Below the pieces are notes generated by a model. The model did no database searches. It worked only from the letters and a program-made list of their open reading frames with translations, and was not told the origin of the DNA. Position numbers and translations under genes: made by a program. From NCBI RefSeq assembly GCF_020520425.1, contig NC_079488.1, positions 18,168,247 to 18,232,246 on the forward strand: a stretch of 64,000 nt of DNA, written 5' to 3'. Numbering within the stretch: position 1 is the first letter of the stretch; each line of letters begins with the position of its first letter. The DNA is from Spinacia oleracea. Lineage: Eukaryota; Streptophyta; Magnoliopsida; Caryophyllales; Amaranthaceae. Shown here piece by piece: positions 49,390 through 60,676 of the stretch.

Positions 49390-50588
49390 TTATGCTATTG
49401 TATGGAATGTCTAGCATACTTTGAGCCAAGTGTTCGTACCTCGTTGCACTCTTTATACTGCCCCGTCTGTAGGGTATGTTTGGGAAGTCTATGTGAATTG
49501 AACTAAGGACTATTCGTGCCTTGTGCACACTCGGCTTGTTAACTGGCAATGTCGGGTTATCTCAATAGTATATAGAGAAGGAACAATGGGAGTAATATCA
49601 TTTGAGTCATGTGTTTGATCACAAGTCCTAAAGGATTAAAATGAAGTGTCATTGTTTTGTTGCTTGTATTTTATGACTTGTTGTTGTGTCTTGAGTTCAC
49701 CTTGTGAATAAAATATTAATTAACGTAAAGTGCAACCAGAACGAGCTTCAAAACTCTTGGAACGTATATACCTTGAGTATGAATAATGGGGGGAGTCTTG
49801 TCAGAAAACATGTACTCCTTGAATGATATAAGACGTTGTTTCATTTTTTCTTTTAAGTGCGGGAATTCCGTTGGTATGGCCCGACAGTTGGTATGGCCCG
49901 ACATTTATTTATTATTTTGGTGTGTGGTTGGCTTCCAACATCCTTCCTTTCATGGATACTTTCTTTTACCCGTTCGAAGCTAATTCTTAATTAATCTGCG
50001 AGTCAAGAGTCGTGTCAAGTGTTGAGTCTTGTCTCCATGATTAGTTGTTATTAAATGACTTTTGCATGTGGATTATTATATTGTTGAGTGAAGCATGTTA
50101 GACTAGGATTTCATTCTAGCTTGTTCGCACTCAGCTTTCGCTGACTTCGTGCTTCATGTTTCCATTGGTCATGGCCTTCGCCTTAATGACCCTATATATG
50201 ATGATCCATCATTGCATTTGTGTTGGGGAGTAAATTTTAAATAACAGGTTTGTAGAGATAACTTGTGGGAGAAGTTATCGAGCATGGGATTGAGTTTGAG
50301 AGATTGTTTTCTCTTCTGCATTTATAAACTCTCTTATTTTTATAGCCATGACTACATAAACTATTTAATTATTAGTTAATGGATTCTAAATGTTTTTTTT
50401 TCGGCCGTAACGGTTCCAATTTGTATGGAGGCCATTAACTATTATTATGTTTGAAAGTTAGTTAAATTCCGCTGCGTAATTCTGGTAAATAGCCTTAGCC
50501 GTTATACGGTGGCGGTAATATCTTGCTAATTCCTTATTTTAAGTTGGAAAAAGGTTTTATAAATATAAGGAATTATTAGGGTGTTACA

Positions 50589-50740
50589 AGTCTGCCATGG
50601 CTTTGCTCTTAAAGCCCATAATTCAGTGTCATTGGGAGTTCTGTGTTATACCTACAATACCAGTAGAGAGTCTTGTTTCCATGCAACATCTATGTTCAGT
50701 TTGATAACATCGGGACTTCTCTAGCACGAAAATTATTTTT
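50589..50740 (-). pseudogene. RNase H-like pseudogene, N-terminal piece
   Basis: On the minus strand, SPDVIKLNIDVAWKQDS gives the first catalytic acid motif (KLNIDVAW) of an RNase H-like domain, followed after a frame change by NDTELWALRAK, the Glu-containing helix. The chain then continues at 39589. Upstream it meets the Tat-like fragment at about 50740. The original gene may be a remnant of a non-LTR element or a stand-alone RNase H-like gene. Confidence 0.65.
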
Positions 50741-51915
50741 GGCGAAGGAAAAATAGGCGTGGGATTTCTTGCGCGAAGCTCTGCGCGTAAGAGAGATCTC
50801 ACGCGCAGAGCTGGGCGCAAGAATACGGTTGCGCCAGCTCGCAAGCGCGTGCTTTACTTTGTGCGCAGTTGCAAGCCTTATTGTGCTTCTTTGTTGCCAG
50901 AACAGTGCAAAAGAATTCTCACGCAGGGGCTTGCACGTGAGTATTCTTTAGCGCAGGGCGGACATGCGTGAAACTTATTATTGCGCCTAGTTCCATCACC
51001 GTGTCCCTAATTTCGTTTCTTTTTAATCGATTCGTAGCTAAATTGTTTATTTTCCAATGTTTTAAGCACTTTTATTAGTTAATTTAACATCGTTGACTTT
51101 AAAGTTTGCGTTTAGTCGATTTGTTTCCCACATAGCACATAATCTCTACATGAAACTAACAACGAGCATTATTGTGCGGAATTTGAAAATATGCACATTT
51201 AATTTTATGTAAGTCTCTATGGTCAATAATAGGATGGGTGTCAAAAAAGGTACCAAATCTATTGCTAGTTCCCCGAAAATCTTCTGTTAAAGTTGTCGGG
51301 TTCATGACAAATTTTATCAAGGCTTATCTGGTAATATGAGATAAGCGATTCGATTTGGGTGGATGTGCTATGATGCGAATGTGCCAAGTGGACAACATCC
51401 GACACGCGTGCTCCCCCCGGGGCTAGTAGGTATCCTTAGTCCCGACTTCTGAGATGAAACATGCCAAGGAAGCAATAATTCAGTGTGGGTCTGGCCGGTT
51501 CTGTCTTGTTTAATTGTGTACATTGAAATTTTAGATCTTCCCAACTTAATATGGAAATAAACACGGTGTAGCGGTAGATTTTTCTCTTGGGCTAGGTCCC
51601 CTTACTACTTGCGCAAGTATTTCAATAAACTCCCTAGTGGAGTCGCCACTGTGAGGAGGGTCGGAAAAGACGGATTTAGGGTCTTTCCTTACTTCTTCCC
51701 TCGCGGATGTGTGACAAGCAATATTAAGTAAAATCGGACTAACTGTGGGCAATTTGCCTCTTTTTACTAGTTTGTGGAGTCGCCATCCAGATTTACAAAA
51801 CTGGCAAAACCTGGTTATTATGATACGTGCGTACAAGCTTGTGAGGCCCAAGCACACGTAATTGAGCACAACGGCCTTAGGTTCCCTTGTGATCCTTGGT
51901 GTGGAGATCGAGATC
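50741..51915 (-). mobile_element. Fragment of a diverged Tat-like element (E4)
   Basis: At 51650 an LTR end reads TGTGAGGAGGGTCGGAAAAG, preceded on the left by GTGGAGTCGCCAC, the same arrangement as the E2 5' LTR and PBS, so it is a minus-strand relative. The LTR part is cut at 51915 by the next element; its remainder should lie beyond the window. The internal part (50741-51649) has no coding frame but carries GC-rich inverted repeats (50780-50870) different from those of E2. Confidence 0.7.
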
Positions 51916-53366
51916 TGTAGACACCTACTTTTGTCCCCATTCCCGAAAGGGAAGGTTCGATGATGAGAACATAAATCTCCACTTAACAACGCATCTCCTA
52001 TAAAATAACGAATCTCAATTCCCCTTTTCATTTCACCCGAAACCTGCTATTTATAGAAACATGCTATTTATGGAAACCTGCTAAAAATAGTAACTACCGT
52101 AATGGGTAGTTGTTGAAAGTGGCAAGTCATAAAAGATAGAAACCTGTCAGAATTAGGTGTTGCACTCCAACATAAATCCTAAATGAGATAGAAATTGCGA
52201 GAGAATCCTATTCCTAATACGATTCGAAAATAAGAGTTACGTATTAATTAAAATCCTAACGAGCCTAGAGTTCGTAACGGGCCCAGATGCATTCCATCAT
52301 AAAATTAATACGCACTAAAAGACTCGATTAAAGTCTCATACACTCCGGATTCTAAGAATCCGAATCTGACAAAGAAACGGCCCAGACCCTATTTTCAACG
52401 CCTGGCTCTGGGCGCTGAAATTACCTGGGACGTGTTCTTTCCTAATTTCTCGTGGATTAGAGTTCTACAATTCTATCTTTCCACGAACTCTTTTCTATAA
52501 ATAGGGCCCTAAGTTCGACGTGAAAAAAAACACAACACACAATTATTATTCTGAGTATTGACTCTAAACCCCTAAGCCTAAGCCTAAGCCTCACGCTGCA
52601 AAACTGATCACGCGTTCGGTCGCAATCGATCCAAAAATCGAACAGAACGTATCCTGTCCTGTAATTTGAGATTCGTTAAATAAAAGGAGAAATAGCAAAG
52701 TCAAAGTGGTTAGTTTTCTGAGAACCGTGACGCACCTCTCAAGGGTGCGTCGTAATGTGTCCCTTTTCCATGGTTTAATTGCTTTCCTCGCCCTTTTTAT
52801 GAACTGTTAAACTAATTCAATCTGATTGTTCTATCACGCCTAATAAAGATAATATGTAGGGAAATTGGATTATCATGATAGGTCCCTTAATACAATCTAA
52901 ATCAGATAATCGCGCTCGATCTAGTACTATATGTTGCATATTGTTAAAATCAACTCAGATTAGTTTGATAGTTAACGCATGTCCCTTCAATTATTTATGC
53001 TGAGCTAGTAAGGATATCCTGCCTCTGGATTTATCAAAGAGCGAGTACTCCTCTCGGTAGTTACAGTCCCCCGGACCCTCAATCTCTACCTTGCAGGTGT
53101 ATGTTGAGAGATCCCCACACCAGGGATCACAAGGGAACCTACGGCCGTCGTGGTCAAACATAATTGCACTCCCTTTATGTCACGATAACCGGGTTTTGTC
53201 AGTTTTTCTCATTGTCGTTAAAAACTTAATGGCGACTCCTATATTACTAGTCAATTGGGTGTAAACTCACAGGAAATCCAATTACACTTGATTTGACAAA
53301 AAGAAACGTCACACCCACGAGGGACAAGGTCACGCATTAGCCTCGTGCTTTTTCGACCCCCTCACA
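51916..53366 (+). repeat. E3 5' LTR
   Basis: It starts TGTAGACACC and ends CCCCCTCACA. Compared with the 3' LTR it lacks 29 bp at 52414/52415, precisely within the hairpin region, leaving one hairpin instead of two, and has an extra CCTAAG repeat near 52570. Confidence 0.93.
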
Positions 53367-53367
53367 G

Positions 53368-53385
53368 TGGTGACTCCGCTTGGGA
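53368..53385 (+). promoter_or_regulatory. E3 primer-binding site
   Basis: One base after the LTR the sequence is TGGTGACTCCGCTTGGGA, a slightly altered version of the E2 PBS. The changes would weaken pairing to the tRNA. Confidence 0.75.
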
Positions 53386-54588
53386 CAGTGAAGGAAATAC
53401 TCGTGCTTGTAGGCAATCAAAATAAACGAAGGGTGAAACGATCCTACCCCGCGTTTATTTCCCCATCAAGTGGGGACGACCTGAAAATCAGCATATTAAT
53501 GTGAACGGGCAGAACCGCATAACGAATCTTGGCTCCCTCAGGGAGCTTGGACTAAGGATACCCATCGCCAACCGGGGGGTGCATTCGCTTCGAATGTTGT
53601 CCACTCGGCACTTTCGCTAGTAGTACACCCGTCCCAAACCCAACCGCTCGCCCATTAGGTCCCTCTCATTGGTGCATGCCCCCTTGGCTTACATCTTGAT
53701 TGGCCTCTTGGGCGAAATTCGTCTGTTGAAGGCACTACCTCGACCGGGGCATGTGTTGGATCTGCGATAGAAGCGGTACCAAGCCAAGCGCAAATGCTAC
53801 CCATAGAAGCCTATCATAAACTACATGACATATCATTATTGCCTCATGATGTAATGTTAGTTATGTGTAGCGAAATATGTGATTGTGTGTGACAAACAAT
53901 GTTAGAAAACCAACGACCTTAAAAATTTCCCAAACGTTCATAAACTAATTGGCCAAAGAGTTATACCGAAATACGTGTTCCGCAAACCCGAACGATCTCC
54001 ACAAAAAAAAGCGACATTCGGGATGACCCGTAACGAATCCCACAAACGCTGCACAACGCGTAAAGGACGTTATAAGGCAAGCACGCAAAATTAAAGTCGC
54101 AAAACAAAAGTAGACGAAAGCAGAAAACGAGAACCAGCCAGGGACGCATTTTCAACGCCCCTGGCTGGGCGCCATAATTTCTCACGCCCTAATGGTCATT
54201 TGCTGAAGTTGCTGCCTGGACTTTTGGTCAGGCGCAGCAGCCTCGGTGCCCGCGCAAAAAAATATGTAGCAAAAAAAAACCATTCGTAAAAAATTGCTGC
54301 AAGGGCGTATGAAAAGCACTCGATTCTTAAAGCGACTAAAAAAATATATATAAATAACTCTTCGAGTCGTTGTTAGGCCTCCTACGACGACAATGCTCGG
54401 CACCAAAACCGAACATGCCAATAACTATGAATGTCACAATGGGCAAGTGTTTCGAAAATCCAAAGAATGACCAAAAGAAAGAACCAAAAGTGTACCAACA
54501 AAAGAAAGAGCGAAAAAACCAATAGAGAAAGTCAAAGCCTAGACTAAGTAATGCTTGAAACTTTGGGGCCTAAACTTTAGCTTATCTT
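53386..54588 (+). other. E3 leader region
   Basis: Untranslated leader matching E2 36924-35850 in reverse, including a diverged hairpin pair at 54148-54192. No coding frame is supported; open frames on the minus strand (53961-54421) are chance. Confidence 0.6.
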
Positions 54589-55971
54589 ATGCATAGGACT
54601 GGTCCTGCCACTTGGTGCCGATCGGGAAATCAAAGGTTAGTGCGTCTCGAAGATACATCGCCAACACCAGGTTTAGTGACTCCAAGCTCCGTCCGTCATC
54701 CCTCATTTCAAGGATCTCCGCTTCCCCAACCTCGATTCGCACCCTCAAACATGTCCATCGAAGAATTGCGAGACCAGATGGCCCAAATGACCCAACTCAT
54801 GGACCAACTGAAAATGGAAAATGAAGCCTTAGCGGCTGCACAAGCCAAAAATGACCTCGATAACGAGAAGAGGATTGAAAAAATGGTCCTACAGCAAACC
54901 ATGGGGAGCAAGTACTTCTCCCTTGACCCTGAACCTTTTCCTGGCAAACTACCAGAAAAGTTTAGTTCATCTGACTTACCAAAGTTTAAAGCCACGGACA
55001 ATCCCCGTGATCATCTATTGAGCTTTGTGAATGCTATGAACTTGAAAGGCGTGGACAAGTCCATGTATTTACCTGCCTTTCCTTTGTCCTTGGAACCTGT
55101 GCCGCTCAAATGGTACTACCACCAGGACCCTAAGCTCTTCCCCACTTGGGAAGACTTTGTCAATGTCTTCATCAAGCAATACTCGTCGAACATGGATTTT
55201 CAAGTCACCATGCGCGAGTTGGAAGTTCTCTTCCAAAAGAAAAATGAAGGTTTCACAACCTACTTTGCTAGATGGAGGGACCAGGCGGCCCAGCTAATCA
55301 ATAGGCCTCCCGAAATAGAATTGGTCCAAAAATTCATTGACAACCTGGACCCGGCTTACAGACAACACCTTAGGTACCTGGGACTTGACACTTTCAAAAG
55401 AGTTTATGATGTGGGAATAAAGATCGAGGATGACCTCGCAAAAAAAATACAAAGTAAACCCGCACACAAAAGCAACGCCTACAATAGGGGCAACACATCC
55501 CAAGCCCAAGAAGTCCATGCCGTAGAGGAGACTCCCGCCCGAAGAAACCCTGGAAGATGGGTCCGAGACCGAAAGTTCGCCCCACTCGGGTCGACTTTGG
55601 TACAAGCCTTTGAAAGACTAACCAATCAAGGAAAGTTAAGGCCTATAGGCCCCACCCGTGACCCTCCTGTCAAGAACAAATATTGGGTCGAAGGTACTTA
55701 CTGCAAATTCCATCAAGGAAATAGGCATGACACTGAAAACTGCTGGAACCTAAAACATACGATCCAGGATATGATAGAGGATGAAGTGATACCGCTCCCT
55801 AACGTTGGCAAACCCAACAACAACAAAAGCCCACTCGGCTCTTGTCACGTCTCTCTCGACCAACCAGAAAATGAGAACTTCGACCCTACGGTGTATATTA
55901 CACCTCAAGGTGCACCACTCGCTGTGGTCCCTATGGATCGAATCGAGAGAGGTGTGCGGTGTGTGGGATGA
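54589..55971 (+). CDS. E3 gag polyprotein (Tat/Ogre type)
   Basis: An intact frame of 460 codons from ATG 54589. A coiled-coil segment (IEELRDQMAQMTQLMDQLKM, about residues 57-76, with a heptad-like continuation) precedes the capsid-like region LPKFKATDNPRDHLLSFVNAM, PLKWYYHQDP, TWEDFVNVFIKQY and FTTYFARWRDQAAQL. A zinc knuckle of form CX2HX4HX4C (CKFHQGNRHDTENC) follows near residue 375, then IQDMIEDEVIPLP. These are hallmarks of Tat-lineage gag, which packages element RNA. The frame ends after a one-base shift near 55950; the protein continues in another frame (REVCGVWDDDAEDIYLSQ) to a TAG at 56111. Confidence 0.88.
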   Translation: MHRTGPATWCRSGNQRLVRLEDTSPTPGLVTPSSVRHPSFQGSPLPQPRFAPSNMSIEELRDQMAQMTQLMDQLKMENEALAAAQAKNDLDNEKRIEKMVLQQTMGSKYFSLDPEPFPGKLPEKFSSSDLPKFKATDNPRDHLLSFVNAMNLKGVDKSMYLPAFPLSLEPVPLKWYYHQDPKLFPTWEDFVNVFIKQYSSNMDFQVTMRELEVLFQKKNEGFTTYFARWRDQAAQLINRPPEIELVQKFIDNLDPAYRQHLRYLGLDTFKRVYDVGIKIEDDLAKKIQSKPAHKSNAYNRGNTSQAQEVHAVEETPARRNPGRWVRDRKFAPLGSTLVQAFERLTNQGKLRPIGPTRDPPVKNKYWVEGTYCKFHQGNRHDTENCWNLKHTIQDMIEDEVIPLPNVGKPNNNKSPLGSCHVSLDQPENENFDPTVYITPQGAPLAVVPMDRIERGVRCVG

Positions 55972-57559
55972 TGATGCTGAAGATATCTACCTGTCTCAAG
56001 TCTCGGGCCAGGACCTCTTTACTGAAACTTGGCCCGGGTATGCTCTCATTGACACCACCCCTCAGGAACCCGAAGTCGACAATCTCACCCGATCCGGAAG
56101 GATATATCAATAGGATATTCGCCCACCTCCTATGGACGATATTCCAGTCAGACAAACTCCTGAGAATGGACGGCACACCACCGTCGCGGAAGTCATTAAA
56201 AATCCTCTCTTGAAGCAGCTAAAAAGAACCAAGGCCGAGATTACCATCTGGGACCTCATGTGTACTTCAAAGGAACATCGCGAAAAGCTTATCCGCTCAC
56301 TTGACCTCATCTCGGTACCTACAGATATCACACCTGACTCATTGGTTAGCCATGTCACGAGAGATGCTGGAGAAAAGGCCATAGTTTTCACTGACAAAGA
56401 CTTGCCCAAGGAGGGGGGTGCTCATAATAAAGCCCTTTATCTAGTGGTCGGATGCAAAGGACAAAACATCCCCCTAGCGCTCGTAGATAACGGTTCAGCG
56501 GTTAACGTTTGCCCATTGCGAACCGCCCATTGCTTAGGGCTAGGAAACGATGACTTCCAAACCTCCACGCAAGGGGTACGAGCCTATGATAACTCTCGAA
56601 GGCCTGTGTTGGGAAAAATCAACCTTACCATATAAACCGGGCCTGTGGCACGCACCACAGAGTTTCAAATAATCGACATCAAGCCCACTTTCAACCTCCT
56701 CTTGGGGCGACCTTGGCTCCATGACTTAGGAGGTGTGGCTTCTACCTTGCACCAAATGGTTAAACTTAACCATAACGGGGTAATACTGGAAATCCCCGCC
56801 CCTCCCCTCGACGTCAATTGTACTATGGTTGGAACGGCCGAAACTGCAGATTACCTTTATGGGTTTCAAATGGATGAAGCAATACAGTTCGTCGAAGATT
56901 ATGATCCAGCATTCCTAGACCCGCGCGCATCCCGAGTTGTCCCTAGAATGCTGTTAGCTCAAGGTTATTTCCCAGGAACCCCATTGGGCATAAGGAAGAA
57001 GGAATGCACATTCCATCCTTTACCCAACAAATCTACTCCCTTTGGCTTAGGCTATGAACCAACGGAGGAAGATATTGCTGACCGCCTGTCTAGGCTACGC
57101 CTCAACAAGGCCAAACAAACCACCCTCCTTCCCCCATATCAAAGGACCCTTAACGGGATGTTCGTTCGGGAAGGAGAAGAACACCCATGCTGTGATTTCT
57201 CTGAACCCTTCGTTCAGGATGGCTTGCTAAAACCCGGATTTGAAATTTTCCATGACTGCCACACCTTGGATGAGGCACCCCACCTCACCAAGACCAAAAT
57301 AGTTGAAATATTGGACAACCAGGCTCTATAGACATTGTTTAACGAATCGAGGCCTATGGAGGACGAGACTGTGATGACTACCCTAGCTTTACAAGATGAA
57401 GGTTTCGATCCAACCCGGTTAATCTCTCCTGCATCAACACTAGAAGAGATCGAGAACGGATGGGTGAAAACATATCAGTGGGTCAACGCAAAAGGAATAG
57501 AATTCAAGATGAGTACCGGTGAAGGACCAAAGTTTTACGAGACTAAACCCAAGGCTTGA
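55950..57559 (+). pseudogene. E3 gag-protease continuation, broken by stops
   Basis: After the gag shift, the frame reads to TAG (56111-56113), then 56114-56635 with the aspartic protease motif LALVDNGSAVNVCPL and VRAYDNSRRPVLGKI (stop TAA 56633-56635), then 56636-57331 with FNLLLGRPWLHDLGGVAST (protease end) and PPYQRTLNGMFVREG (stop TAG), then 57335-57559. Frame and family continuity across the stops are clear. The order gag-protease is the Tat/Ogre one, where RT would normally follow; here sequence homology ends with FYETKPKA and no RT begins. Confidence 0.82.
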
Positions 57560-58866
57560 GCCATATAGAGCACCATAGTAAAAAGCGCCTAGTAGTTCTT
57601 TAGATTGGTAGAAAAAATGAAGGCTTTAGATGGTCCTAAGACCCCTTAGAATATAGGTTAATTTTATTTCAGTGTGTTTTCCTTACTTTCCAAATTAATA
57701 AAGGCGTGATATTCCTCCTAAAAACCTTATTTCTAACACTAAAAGAGCACCAAACGTACTTACAAAGAGGCGGCCCACTCTAGGCCCAATAAACAAGGTC
57801 CACTCGGTCTTGAATCGTGACATCGAAATTCATCAAACCCCAAAAAGAGAACCACATTATCATATTACCAAAACATAAGGGTCTAACCCATACAACCCAA
57901 AGAAAGCAAAAGAAACCATACAAATGTTGCTCAAATAAAAAACTCATAAAAATAAACGCCGCCCCCGTCATCAACACGCACCTCAGCCCACTCAAAAGCC
58001 TATACAAAGATCTTCATATCCTCCACACACTAAAGCCATTCTCAAAACTGTTTCAAGTCACGAATAGAAAAAAATTAATCCGGAGAAAAATGCGTCTCAC
58101 GCTAACAGTCAAAAAAGCCTCCGAAATAGCCTCAAAATTGATTTTAATACGAGTAAAAAAGCAAAAGCACAAAACAAAGAGAAAAGAAATAAGTACAAGA
58201 ACATGTGAAGCAAAGCGACAAAAAACGACCGCCCAGAAATCACTTTCAGCGCCCAGGGCTGGGCGCCGAAATCTTTGACGCCCCAGCCTGGGCGTTGAAA
58301 CTCTCTCCCTGCCTAACTTTTTTTTCCCCAGAAAGTGTTCGTCATTCTATCCGCACATAACGGAAAAATAACGAACACTTGGGGGGTACATCACGTATCT
58401 AGATATGCGTACCAAAAAAATAGCCGTACAAAAAATAGCCGTACAAAAAACACAGGGAATTTCATTTTTATACACGGCTTACGGCAAAAAACAGCAGACG
58501 AAAATAATGATACTTCACTCATTTGACCGATTAAATAACATGTTTCCACCTCAGGGCATATCTATTAAGATCCGGCATCCTAGAACTTATTCTAGCTAGA
58601 ACTACGCGCGACCTGATTCTAACAAAGATACGTAGGCAATCCTATTTATGGATTCGGTCCAATTAAATAGCAAAATATATATACATTGTGCAAAAGTGTT
58701 AGACATATATAAAATATAAAAAAAGGGGGAGAAGCAAAAACGAAAGTAAAAAAAAAAAAATACGCCTTTATTAAAAAATAATAAGAAGGAAAACAAAAGT
58801 GCTAAGAAGGAAAAACAAACACAACTGAAATAAACAAAGGGCACCTACACCCTAGCAGGAACTACA
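57560..58866. other. E3 spacer between protease and antisense gene
   Basis: No coding frame supported. It holds the hairpin pair at 58243-58300 and matches E2 33700-33900 in reverse around it. It should contain the 3' UTR and terminator of the antisense gene. Confidence 0.5.
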
Positions 58867-60676
58867 CTATTCTAGTTCTTCCAGATCATCAAATAAAGTC
58901 TTGTAGAGGGCAAGGTTCGCAGGATCCACCCCCACAGTCTTCTGCGCTGCCCCTATATCAATCTCCATAAGAACCGGCTTCTGGACACTAACTTCCAAAG
59001 ATGCCAAGACTTCAAAAACATTCTCAGTTACAGCCTGCTCAGCCTCAAGGGCACAGACAATGGCGGGAGAAGGATTATCAGCATCAACTAGATTAGTCAC
59101 TGTTTCTACAGGCGGCTGAGCCTTCCTAACCCATACATTGTTCCGGCGACGATCTCCGCGAGAGCTTGCATTTCTTTTAGCAATGGCAGACCCCTTCATG
59201 TTAGGCATCTTCTTAGGCCTAGAACTGGAACGGGGAGGAACTTCCTTTCGCTTTCGATCAGGACGAGCTTTCACAGTCTTAATGCCATGGGTGCGAGGAT
59301 TGGCAGAATCACGGCCCTCATATCTAACCCGAATACGAGGTATCAAAAGCTCAGCCGACTCCCCATTTCGAGCCTCGGTCCTCACAGCTTTATCATCGGA
59401 GCTCATCCACAACTTATAGTTTTCAGAAAGACCCACAAAGCCATTTGTAGTTACGGCCCAACGCGGGAGACCATCATAATACTTAGCCCATGCTTGAACC
59501 CGTGCTTGTGAAAAGGCCGCTACTTTAGGTGGTACCATATCAGAAAAGGGGATGGTCTGCCTTAAGCCGTATTGACGCATGACTCGGTAAGGAAAGATAT
59601 AAATGGGCCGGGATAGCCCCAACAAAGAAACATAAACCGATACATCAGAACCCCCCGTCATAGTAGTCAAACCCCAGCACGGTACCACCCACTTAATAGA
59701 ACAGATACCATGAGTAAAAAAGGAGGCCCACTCGGCCTCGTCCTGGCCTCGGTGCAAACACTTCCGGTTACCCAAGGCTATAGGGCGATAGTGTTTAGGA
59801 TCGGCAGGAATTTCTAAGAGCCTAAGTCGTTCCATGAGCCAAATCTGCAAAAACCGGGTACGATCAGATCAAAAAATAATAAATAAACAAACGAAGCCTG
59901 GGGCGCAGTTTCAACGCCCAGGACCAGGCGCCGAAAATTCTAACGCCCAGCCCTGGGCGCTGAAACTCAGCTTCAGGCAGGACGAGTAAAAAAGAATGCA
60001 AAAAAAAAACATGCGCAAGGAAAAGATCGATTACCTGCAGTAATAGGGGGCTCCCCTTAAAATATTCAGATTTGGCATCCTTCTTCAGCTCATCCGCACT
60101 CAGCAAGGTCTCGGCAACAACCAACGGTATGATAGAATAGCAACTTTCCATCTGGCTAATCAAGGGGATCAACCTTATGTCACCGAACTTACCATTGTTA
60201 TTCGACAACAAATAATGATTCAACAAGCAAAATACAAGGGCTCGAATGTTCAATTTTTGTTCGCTCATATTTTTACTAGGTCTAAAATGATGTTTTACAA
60301 GCTTTGCCAAATTAACCTCATCACCAACAACAATCTCAGCAAGTGTGTTAGCATCTAGTCCTAGGAAAGCCCCTATGGTTGTTTTACCCTCTTCAATGGT
60401 GCCAGGGGTGGCAGGAGTAGCATTAGTAGGATAACCAAGGATCGCGGCAAATTCATCTGGCAAAGGACATATTTCGTTGCCCCGAAAGAGAAAAACATGA
60501 TGATCGGAATCCCAAAAGCTTAGGGATGCATGCAGAAAGTTATAATCAATATTAATTTGTTGTAAGCCTAAGAGTGCCTCTAAGTGGTATTCTTTCAACA
60601 AAGCCTTTTCTGTAGGAGTAAGGGCTCGTAGCCAACGCCTAACAGCTCGTTGGAGTGAGAAGGGAGGAATCGACAT
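58867..60676 (-). CDS. Antisense plant-mobile-domain/DUF7745-like gene within E3
   Basis: Two exons, 60676-60035 (214 codons) and 59844-58867 (325 codons plus stop), with donor CTGCAG|GTAATC and acceptor TTTTGCAG|ATT in phase 0, give 539 aa. The N-terminal half has LHASLSFWDSDHHVFLFRGNE, CPLPDEFAAILGYP, HYLLSNNNGKFGDIRLIPLI; the second exon has IWLMERLRLLEIPADPKHYR, YIFPYRVMRQYGLRQTIPFS and a basic, Ser/Arg-rich tail (RKRKEVPPRSSSRPKKMPNM) with a likely nuclear signal, then an acidic end. The FWD...F.F...E..P..EE pattern and RQ.GL.QTIP motif match plant mobile domain/DUF7745 proteins, a family spread by transposons. Its function in the element is unknown. Both exons are free of stops, unlike gag-protease on the other strand. 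The 190-bp intron carries a hairpin pair. Extra antisense frames are reported in Tat-lineage elements. Confidence 0.78.

Larger units (their letters stand above)
39590..50588 (+). mobile_element. Solo LTR A (Del/Tekay-like ends), carrying two nested insertions
   Basis: It starts TGTAATATCTCG and ends AGGGTGTTACA, with target duplication AGTCT (39585-39589, 50589-50593). Removing insertions at 41131-46459 and 46487-49389 (each with a 5-bp duplication) leaves about 2757 bp, all LTR-like, with no internal domain, so it is a solo LTR left by recombination. The TGTAA...TTACA termini resemble chromovirus Del/Tekay LTRs; this lineage call is tentative. It has a GC-rich low-complexity island (40020-40300), whose overlapping open frames on both strands I do not call genes. 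Confidence 0.85.

Noticed and set aside
59138..59511. Plus-strand frames opposite the antisense mobile-domain gene
   Set aside because: The minus-strand frame has family motifs and a consistent intron; the plus frames do not.
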